Positions 41,277 to 47,987 of a stretch of DNA of 64,000 nt are shown here, piece after piece. Under the pieces are notes generated by a model. That model was given only the letters and a program-made list of their open reading frames with translations. It did no database searches and was not told the origin of the DNA. Location of the stretch: assembly GCF_000720455.1 (NCBI RefSeq), contig NZ_JOAK01000040.1, positions 1 through 64,000 on the forward strand, written 5' to 3'. Within the stretch, counting starts at the first letter, position 1, and each line of letters starts with the position of its first letter. A program made the translations under genes and the position numbers. This DNA is from Streptomyces virginiae (lineage in GTDB: Bacteria > Actinomycetota > Actinomycetes > Streptomycetales > Streptomycetaceae).

Positions 41277-43718
41277 ATGGAGCAACTTCCCACCCCTCCC
41301 GGTGAGCGGCCGGAGCAGACCGATGCCCCCCAGCAGCGCGCGTACACGGCGACGGCCGCCGTCGACGAGCAGGGCATCGTGACCGAGTGGGGCGAAGGCG
41401 CCACTCGCCTGCTCGGTTACGCGCCCGCCGAGGTGGTGGGGCGGTCCGCCGAGTTCCTGCTGGCCGATCCCGTCGGGGACGAGGCGCGCCGGATCCCTCC
41501 CGAGCAGGAGCGGTGGAGCGGCACCGTGGCGCTGCGCCACCGGGACGGCAGCCGCCTGGAGCAGGGGCTGCTCGCGCACCGCTGGACGTCCACCGGCGGG
41601 AGCACCAAGTGGTACGTGGTGTCCGCGGTGGCGGGCGGGCGGGGCGGTGACGGCTCCTCGTGGGGCGATCCGCTGCACGAGTGGTCGTTCTCCCAGTCCC
41701 CCTGCTTTCTGGCGGTGTTCGACGCCGATCTGCGGCTGGTACGGGCGAACGCGGGCATGGAGCGCACGCTGTCCCTCACGGAATCCGAGATGCTCGGGCT
41801 GCGTCTGCCGGAGATCGCCCCGGACCCGGTGAGCGAGGAGACCGAGCACAGGATGCGCCTGGCGCTGGAGTCCGGCGAGCCGCAGCACATGGAGGCCTTC
41901 GTCCGCGCCACGGGGGTCGGCGCGGAGCACGGCTGGGCGACGTCGGTGGCCCCGCTGCGCGACCGGGACGGTGTCGTGCGCGCCGTGTGCCTCGCCGCGC
42001 ACGACCGGACCGGGGCCGAGGTCGAGACGCAGCAGATGGTCGTTCCGGACCCCGCCGGCGCGCGCATCGGGACGACCGGGGACAGCACCCGTACCGCGCA
42101 GGAACTCGCCGACGTGGCGGTCCCCCGGCTCGCCGACTTCGCGGTCGTCGACCTGCTCGACCCACTGCCGCGCGGCAACGGCCACTCCTCCGGCCCGGCG
42201 TCGGGTCCGGTCACCGTGTGCCGAACGGCGGTGCGGTCGGCCGTCGAAGGCAGTTCCGAGGGGCGGGTCGCGGTCGGTGAGACGGCTGTCTACGCGCCGC
42301 TGTCGCCGCCCGCCGAATGTCTGGCCTCGGGTCATGGTGCCGTGTACGCGGCGACCGCCCCCGCGGTCGCCGAGTGGATGGCGCGCGACCCGGCGGCCGC
42401 CTGGCTCGGTGCGCACGGGGCCCATTCGATGCTGGTGGTGCCGATGCACGCCGACGGCGTCGGTCTCGGCGTGGCCGTCTTCGGCCGCCGCGGCAGCCGG
42501 GAGCCCTTCCTGCCGGAGGACCTGACGCTCGCCGAGGAACTCGCGGGCAAGGCGGCCACGAGCATCCACACGGCGCACCGGTCCACGCGGGAGCACACCA
42601 GCACCATGACGCTCCAGCGCAGTCTGCTCCCGCAGACACTGCCCGACCACCCCGCGCTGGAGACGGCCTCGCGCTACCTTCCGGCCGGCACCGAGGCGGG
42701 TGTGGGCGGCGACTGGTTCGACGTGATCCCGCTCTCCGGTGCGCGGGTGGCCCTGGTCGTGGGCGACGTCGTCGGCCACGGCATCCGCGCCTCCGCGACG
42801 ATGGGCCGGCTGCGCACCGCCGTCCGCACGCTGGCCGACGTCGACCTGCCGCCCGACGAGCTGCTCACCCACCTCGACGACCTGATCATCCACCTGTCCG
42901 CCGACGAGGGCGGCCGGGAGGCCGTCGACGAGAGCGCCGGCGGCATCGGCACGACGTGCCTGTACGTGGTCTACGACCCGGTCACCCGGCACTGCACGCT
43001 CGCCCGGGCCGGTCACCCGCCGCCGGCGGTGGTCTCCCCGGAGGGTTCGGTGTACCTCCTGGACGTGCCGGCCGGCCCGCCGCTGGGCCTGGGTGGCCTG
43101 CCCTTCGAGACGCTGGACGTCGACCTTCCCGAGGGGAGCTTGCTGACCCTGTACACGGACGGGCTGCTCCAGCCCCGCGAGCGGGACATCGACGAGGCAC
43201 TGGACACGATGTTCGGCGCGCTCGCGCAGCCCGCGTCCACACTGGACACGGTCTGCGACCGCGTGCTGACGGCCCTGCTGACCCACCGGCCCGATGACGA
43301 CGTGGCCCTGCTCGTGGCTCGGACGCGGGCCCTGCACGCCGACAAGGTCGTGGTGTGGGACCTGACCTCCGACCCCTCCGACGTCTCCCAGGCCCGCCGG
43401 CAGACCACGGACCAGCTGACGGCGTGGGGGCTGGAGGATGCCTCCTTCGTCACCGAACTCCTGGTCAGCGAGCTGGTCACCAACGCCATCCGGTACGGCG
43501 AGCCGCCCATCCAGCTACGGCTGATCCACGAGAAGGACACCCTGATCTGCGAGGTGTCCGACGCGAGCAGCACGGCCCCGCACATGCGGCGGGCCCGGAC
43601 CTTCGACGAGGGCGGGCGCGGTCTGCTGCTGGTGGCGCAGCTGGCCCAGCGCTGGGGCACCCGGCACGCCCCCGTCGGCAAGACGATCTGGGCCGAGCAG
43701 TCGCTGCTCGAGTTCTAG
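41277..43718 (+). CDS. PAS-PAS-GAF PP2C phosphatase with HATPase domain
   Basis: 813 residues, cytosolic. PAS 1 (about 22-115, TATAAVDEQGIVTEWGEGAT), PAS 2 (about 130-250, SPCFLAVFDADLRLVRANAGM), GAF (about 285-440), SpoIIE/PP2C (about 450-690: LQRSLLPQTLPDHP, GGDWFDVIPL, VGDVVGHGIRASATMG, TLYTDGLLQ) and an RsbW-like HATPase (about 700-813: FVTELLVSELVTNAIRYGE, EGGRGLLLVAQLA). One protein thus has both an anti-anti-sigma phosphatase and an anti-sigma-like kinase fold. It lies 79 bases after the PPTase; whether it is part of that operon is unclear. Confidence 0.92.
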   Translation: MEQLPTPPGERPEQTDAPQQRAYTATAAVDEQGIVTEWGEGATRLLGYAPAEVVGRSAEFLLADPVGDEARRIPPEQERWSGTVALRHRDGSRLEQGLLAHRWTSTGGSTKWYVVSAVAGGRGGDGSSWGDPLHEWSFSQSPCFLAVFDADLRLVRANAGMERTLSLTESEMLGLRLPEIAPDPVSEETEHRMRLALESGEPQHMEAFVRATGVGAEHGWATSVAPLRDRDGVVRAVCLAAHDRTGAEVETQQMVVPDPAGARIGTTGDSTRTAQELADVAVPRLADFAVVDLLDPLPRGNGHSSGPASGPVTVCRTAVRSAVEGSSEGRVAVGETAVYAPLSPPAECLASGHGAVYAATAPAVAEWMARDPAAAWLGAHGAHSMLVVPMHADGVGLGVAVFGRRGSREPFLPEDLTLAEELAGKAATSIHTAHRSTREHTSTMTLQRSLLPQTLPDHPALETASRYLPAGTEAGVGGDWFDVIPLSGARVALVVGDVVGHGIRASATMGRLRTAVRTLADVDLPPDELLTHLDDLIIHLSADEGGREAVDESAGGIGTTCLYVVYDPVTRHCTLARAGHPPPAVVSPEGSVYLLDVPAGPPLGLGGLPFETLDVDLPEGSLLTLYTDGLLQPRERDIDEALDTMFGALAQPASTLDTVCDRVLTALLTHRPDDDVALLVARTRALHADKVVVWDLTSDPSDVSQARRQTTDQLTAWGLEDASFVTELLVSELVTNAIRYGEPPIQLRLIHEKDTLICEVSDASSTAPHMRRARTFDEGGRGLLLVAQLAQRWGTRHAPVGKTIWAEQSLLEF

Positions 43719-43737
43719 CGGGGGTGCGGGACCCTCC

Positions 43738-44727
43738 CTAGGGGGTGCCGGCCGGGCCGCGGAAGACGGGCAGGGCCCACTCCGGGGGCTCAGGGGGCGG
43801 TGCGGCCACCACCTCCGTGCTGCGCCGGGGCTTCTCGTCCGGCCGGGGGCCGTTCTCGGCGGCGGCCCGCAGGGCCGCCACGAACTCCAGGCAGGATCCG
43901 TACCGGTCCTCGGGGACCTTGGCCAGGGCCTTGGCGAGGACCTCGTCGGCGGCGGGGGCGACGTCCGGCCTGCGCTCGGTCAGGGGAGGCGGCGCGTCGT
44001 ACTGGTGCGCCCACAGCAGGGCCGCGTCCTCCTCGCGCACGAAGGGCGGCCCGCCCGCGAGGGTCTCGTAGACGACGCAGGCCAGGCTGTAGAGGTCGCA
44101 CCGGCCGTCCACCGGCCGTCCGGAGATCTGCTCGGGCGCCATGTAGTCGAGCGTGCCGACGAACTCCCCCGCGGTGGTGAACCCGCTCAGTGACAGCGAC
44201 TTCTTCGTCAGGCCGAAGTCCGTGAGGTAGATGTGCTCCGGGTGGTCCCGGTCGGTCCCCGCCGCGACCAGGATGTTTCCGGGTTTGACGTCCCGGTGCA
44301 CCAGGTCGTGGTCGTGTGCGGCGTCGAGGGCGGACGCCACCTGCGCGGCGATCCGCAGGGCGGTCGGGACGGGGAGCGGGCCCTCCCGGTCCAGCAGGCC
44401 CCGCAGGTCCAGCCCGGGTACGTAGCGCATGGCGATGTAGAGGACGCCGTCGGTCTCGCCGGCCTCGAAGATCGGCACGATGTGCGGGTGCTCGATCGAG
44501 GCGGCCACCCTCGACTCGTGGGTGAAACGGCGCCGGAAGGTGTCGTCGCGGGCCCGCTCGGGGGCGATCAGCTTGATCGCGACCGTGCGGTCCAGGCGCA
44601 GGTCCTTGGCGCAGTAGACGACGGCCATGCCACCTCGGCCGATCATGCGCTCGATCTTGTATCCGGCGATCTGTTGCCCGACCAGCCCGGAGGGCCGGCC
44701 CGTGTACTGGCTCAGGTCCGCGCCCAT
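43738..44727 (-). CDS. Cytosolic Ser/Thr protein kinase
   Basis: 329 residues. Kinase domain about 22-285: IGRGGMAVVY glycine loop, ATP Lys52, HRDVKPGN (Asp146), DFG 170-172 and YMAPEQ. A short Pro-rich tail follows with no membrane segment, so it is soluble. It is convergent with the PP2C gene, 19 bases apart, suggesting a kinase/phosphatase pair acting on common substrates. The start is preceded by GAGGAAGGGGG. Confidence 0.92.
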   Translation of the reverse strand: MGADLSQYTGRPSGLVGQQIAGYKIERMIGRGGMAVVYCAKDLRLDRTVAIKLIAPERARDDTFRRRFTHESRVAASIEHPHIVPIFEAGETDGVLYIAMRYVPGLDLRGLLDREGPLPVPTALRIAAQVASALDAAHDHDLVHRDVKPGNILVAAGTDRDHPEHIYLTDFGLTKKSLSLSGFTTAGEFVGTLDYMAPEQISGRPVDGRCDLYSLACVVYETLAGGPPFVREEDAALLWAHQYDAPPPLTERRPDVAPAADEVLAKALAKVPEDRYGSCLEFVAALRAAAENGPRPDEKPRRSTEVVAAPPPEPPEWALPVFRGPAGTP

Positions 44728-45054
44728 CAGGCGCCCCCTTCCTCAGCTGGAATTCTATCGAGTGCCCCCTGCCCCCGCCCGACGGGGAAGCCGGCCCGGC
44801 GGCCCCGTCGCCGGGCCGCCCCCGGGGGAACCGGCCGTACCGCAACTCGGGTGGGGGCGGAAGGGGGTGGACCACCACCATTCGGAGGCCTACCGGCCGG
44901 TGCCCCGACGGGTGGCCCGGCCGGGGAAAGTGCGGGGCCGACGCGCATGTGCCGGGAGCGCGGACGGCGTTGACTCGGGGGTGCCGATCGGCCGGCGCCA
45001 GTCCGACTTCAGCCGCGCGTCCCGCGCATTCGACCTTTCTAGGAGGTGAACCGG
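44728..45054. other. Upstream region of the LanKC-like locus
   Basis: No convincing gene on either strand. TTGACT at 44970-44975 lacks a fitting -10 at 16-18 bases. GC-rich inverted stretches occur about 44790-44835 and could form a leader or terminator structure for the kinase promoter region. Confidence 0.5.
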
Positions 45055-45123
45055 GTGAGCGTACTCAAGCCCCATCACACGGAGGCCCGCAGGACGCAGC
45101 GCGGCCCGGGATACCCGAACTGA
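45055..45123 (+). CDS. 22-residue peptide with ideal RBS (RiPP precursor or leader peptide candidate)
   Basis: GTG 45055 to TGA 45123, with AGGAGGTGA eight bases before the start, the best ribosome binding site in this region. The peptide begins MSVLKPHH, continues TEARRTQ and ends RGPGYPN. It has one Ser and two Thr but no Cys, so a lanthionine ring cannot form within it. A strong hairpin follows, then a LanKC-like gene 112 bases downstream, the layout usual for a RiPP precursor expressed above its enzyme. It could equally be a regulatory leader ORF. There is no known homologue that I can name. Confidence 0.55.
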   Translation: MSVLKPHHTEARRTQRGPGYPN

Positions 45124-45126
45124 CCC

Positions 45127-45175
45127 GACGGATCCGGGCGGGGGCGCTCCCCCGTGCCCCGGCCCGGATCCCGTC
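45127..45175. terminator. Hairpin between the peptide ORF and the LanKC-like gene
   Basis: GACGGATCCGGGC (45127-45139) pairs with GCCCGGATCCCGTC (45162-45175) with one bulged base; an inner GGGGG/CCCCC hairpin lies between them. No T tract. It may attenuate transcription into the downstream gene. Confidence 0.6.
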
Positions 45176-45235
45176 GTTCCCACCGGTTGCTCCCGGCGGC
45201 GGCCCCGCGGACGATCACAGAGGCTGACAGCTCAG

Positions 45236-47770
45236 ATGCGCAACGAAAGACGGGTCCACCGCTCCCTCTTCACCTGGAACGACACACTGTTCTTTGACCC
45301 GCTCGACGTCTTCCACGAGCCGGACCCGGACCACTTCCTCACCGGGTTCGACGCGGAGACACGGGCCCGGTTCGTCCGCAGCGGCATCCATTGGAGCCAC
45401 CGCCACGACCCGGCCCCGCCGGAGCGGGGCTGGCAGATCCACGTCTCCGCGGGCCTGCGCGAGGCGCACGAGGTCGCCGCCCGCGTGATCCGGCACCTGA
45501 CGGCCCGCGCCACCGACTTCGAGATCGCTCTCGATCCCACCGTCCTCGCCGTGCTCCGGTCCGGGTCCGCCTTCCCGGGGGGCGGCGCGCTCGCCACCGT
45601 CTACCCGCACGACGACGGGGAGTTCAGGACCTGCCTGGCCGGTCTGGCCCGTCTGCTGGAGGGGGTGGAGGGCCCCTGCGTCCCGTCGGCCGTGCGCTAC
45701 CGGGACAGCAAGGCGCTGTACTTCCGCCACGGGCCGTTCCCCGGTGCCCGCGCCGTCGACGTCCTCGGGCGCCCGCTGCCGGGCGCCCCGGCGCCCTGGC
45801 CGTTCGACGACTGGAAGCCGGCCGACGAGGACGCGGGGGACGGCCTGCCCGGGGGCCGCTTCCGGCTGACCGGAACGATCCGGTCCTCCTGCGGCGGAGG
45901 CGTCCACACGGCCGAGGACACCGCGCACGGCGACCGGAAGGTGCTGCTCAAGGAGGCCGGCCACGCCGACGCCGTGGAGCTCCTGGGACGCGAGTGGATG
46001 TTCCTGAACCTGCTGGCCGCCTCCGGCTCCTTCCCGGCTCCCGTCGCGAAGTTCCAGCACGGCGAACACCACTACGTCGTCGCGGAGTTCGTCGAAGGTG
46101 TCGGACTCGAACCGCTGCTGCGCCGGCTCGACCCGCTCGCGCGCCCGGGCTTCGACGTCGAGCGGTCGCGGGAGTACCTGCGGACCTTCCTCACCGTCTT
46201 CCGGGGGGTGGCCCGCGCGGTGCGGGCGGCGCACGACCGCGGCGTGGTCCTCGGCGGCTTCACCGCCTCGGACGTCCTCGTCGACCCGGACACCCTCGGG
46301 GTACGCCTCGTCGGCCTGCGGTCCGGCCGGCTGACCGGGCCGGGAGGAGGGACGGGGAGCGGGACCGGGACCGGCTCCGGGGGCGGCGAGGCCGGGGACC
46401 GCTCGGCCCTGGCGTACGCCATGGCGGACCTCGTCCTCCCGATCACGGCGATGTCGTCCCTGCGCGAGGACGTCCTGGAGCTGTACCGGAAGCCCGTCAC
46501 GGAGGGCCTGCGCTGGCCGGAGCGGCTGCACCGGCTGCTCACGGACCTGGCCCGGGGCCGGCTCGGCCTCAGCGCCCTGATCGACGCCCTGGAGGACGAG
46601 AGGGAGCTGCTCGGTGCGGTCGGGGCGGCGCCGCCGCGACCCGTCGTCGAAGCGCCACCGGATCCGGGCGCCGCGCAGGCCGCGGTGGCGGCGTTCGTCG
46701 AGGCCGCCGCCGACACCCGCCGGGACACGCTCTTCCCCGTGGACCCGTTCGCGCACGTCACCAACCCGCTGAGCCTCGGAACCGGGGCGAGCGGCGTGCT
46801 GTGGGCACTGCACTCCTGCGGCGTGCCCGTCCGGCCCCAGTGGCTCGACCGGCTGCGCACCGCGCTGGCGGGGATCGACCCGGCGCACTACCCGGACGGC
46901 CTCATGAACGGCCTGGCCGGCATCGCCTGGGCGGCCGACGCGCTCGGGCTGGGGACCGAGGCCAGGGAACTGCTCGACCGGGCCAACCGGCGCGTGGTGG
47001 CGCAGGGCGACCCCACCTTCCATCACGGCCTGGCCGGGGTGGGCATGACGAACCTGCACTTCTTCCTGCGCGGCCGCGACCCGTGCGACCTGGCCGCCGC
47101 CCAGCACTGCGCCCGTGCGCTGTACGACGCGGCCCGGCGCGACGGCGGCCACGCGTACTGGCCGGCCGGGTCCCGCGCGCGGAGCCCGCTGACCGGGCTG
47201 GGCTCCGGGCCGGCCGGAGTGGCGATGTTCCTGCTGCGGATGCACCAGATCTCGGGCGAGGAGCAGTACCTGGGGCTCGGGCGGGAGGCACTGGCCGGGG
47301 AGACCGCCCGCGCCTCGACGGCCGGCGCCGCGGGGAGCCCGGACCCGTCCGTCGAGGCGGGTTCGGCGGGCTTGGCGAAGGTACTGCTGCGCTACGGTGA
47401 CCTGGCCTCGGCCCGCACCGTCCTGCGCGGCCTGGACCTGCGGTATTCGGCGCGCCCGGGGTACGCCCGCGGGCTTTCGGGGGTCGCCGACGCGCTGCTG
47501 GACGCGGCGGAGTTCACCGGCGACCCCTCGTACCGCGCGACGGCGCTGCGGCAGCTCGACTTCGTCAGGCAGGTCTTCCTCTTCGAGCCCGCCGAACGCT
47601 TCGGTGTGCGCGACCCCGACGGGCGGCCCCTGCTGGGGGTGCCCGGTGAGGACCTGCTGCGCTGCTCCACCGACTACCTGACCGGTTCGGCGGGCGTGTT
47701 GCGGGTGCTGCACCGCGTCAACTCCGGTGGCACGGCCGACTTCCTCCTCGACGAGGTGGGGCCGCCCTAA
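45236..47770 (+). CDS. LanKC-like protein with apparently dead lyase and kinase domains
   Basis: 844 residues in the order of class III lanthipeptide synthetases. The lyase-like N-terminus (1-210) has GWQIHVSA where LanKC/OspF lyases need K-x-H (Lys replaced by Gln67; His69 kept) and GGALATVYP where the general-base Lys of G-K-F-V-T-V-Y-P is gone. The kinase-like domain (215-460) keeps Lys239 but its catalytic segment reads GVVLGGFTASDVLVDP and VRLVGLRSG, where family members have GDLSPxN and VDLE: both Asp and the Asn are lost. The C-terminal LanC-like domain (480-844) has FHHGLAG, YARGLSG and YLTGSAGVL, with no zinc ligands, as in class III. Probably a peptide-binding scaffold or an enzyme of new type. 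Confidence 0.88.
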   Translation: MRNERRVHRSLFTWNDTLFFDPLDVFHEPDPDHFLTGFDAETRARFVRSGIHWSHRHDPAPPERGWQIHVSAGLREAHEVAARVIRHLTARATDFEIALDPTVLAVLRSGSAFPGGGALATVYPHDDGEFRTCLAGLARLLEGVEGPCVPSAVRYRDSKALYFRHGPFPGARAVDVLGRPLPGAPAPWPFDDWKPADEDAGDGLPGGRFRLTGTIRSSCGGGVHTAEDTAHGDRKVLLKEAGHADAVELLGREWMFLNLLAASGSFPAPVAKFQHGEHHYVVAEFVEGVGLEPLLRRLDPLARPGFDVERSREYLRTFLTVFRGVARAVRAAHDRGVVLGGFTASDVLVDPDTLGVRLVGLRSGRLTGPGGGTGSGTGTGSGGGEAGDRSALAYAMADLVLPITAMSSLREDVLELYRKPVTEGLRWPERLHRLLTDLARGRLGLSALIDALEDERELLGAVGAAPPRPVVEAPPDPGAAQAAVAAFVEAAADTRRDTLFPVDPFAHVTNPLSLGTGASGVLWALHSCGVPVRPQWLDRLRTALAGIDPAHYPDGLMNGLAGIAWAADALGLGTEARELLDRANRRVVAQGDPTFHHGLAGVGMTNLHFFLRGRDPCDLAAAQHCARALYDAARRDGGHAYWPAGSRARSPLTGLGSGPAGVAMFLLRMHQISGEEQYLGLGREALAGETARASTAGAAGSPDPSVEAGSAGLAKVLLRYGDLASARTVLRGLDLRYSARPGYARGLSGVADALLDAAEFTGDPSYRATALRQLDFVRQVFLFEPAERFGVRDPDGRPLLGVPGEDLLRCSTDYLTGSAGVLRVLHRVNSGGTADFLLDEVGPP

Positions 47771-47987
47771 AGGTTGTTTCACAAGGTGACCGAGCCCTGA
47801 GCGGCAGGCTCGGACCGACTCGACTCAGGACGATTTGCCCGGATTCTCGGCAGGCAAGCGCCGCGGCGGGGTCCGGTGCGTGTGCAAGGCGGAGAAGGGA
47901 GCCGATGCGGAGCATCGGCGACCGACGACAACGCGGCGAGGCGCGGCACCACCCGCCGCGAGCCCGGCCTGACCGGCAAGACACCCC
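47771..47987. terminator. Hairpins between convergent LanKC-like and LAL genes
   Basis: CCGAGCC...GGCTCGG (47790-47813) right after the stop and a perfect GCCGATGC-GGA-GCATCGGC (47901-47919). No small peptide gene with a good start was seen here. Confidence 0.55.

Noticed and set aside
44970-44998. TTGACT as a promoter for the 22-codon ORF
   Set aside because: No acceptable -10 hexamer lies 16-18 bases downstream.
47771-47987. A lanthipeptide precursor downstream of the LanKC-like gene
   Set aside because: No ORF there has a ribosome binding site, a leader-like N-terminus and Ser/Thr/Cys-rich core; only hairpins are visible.
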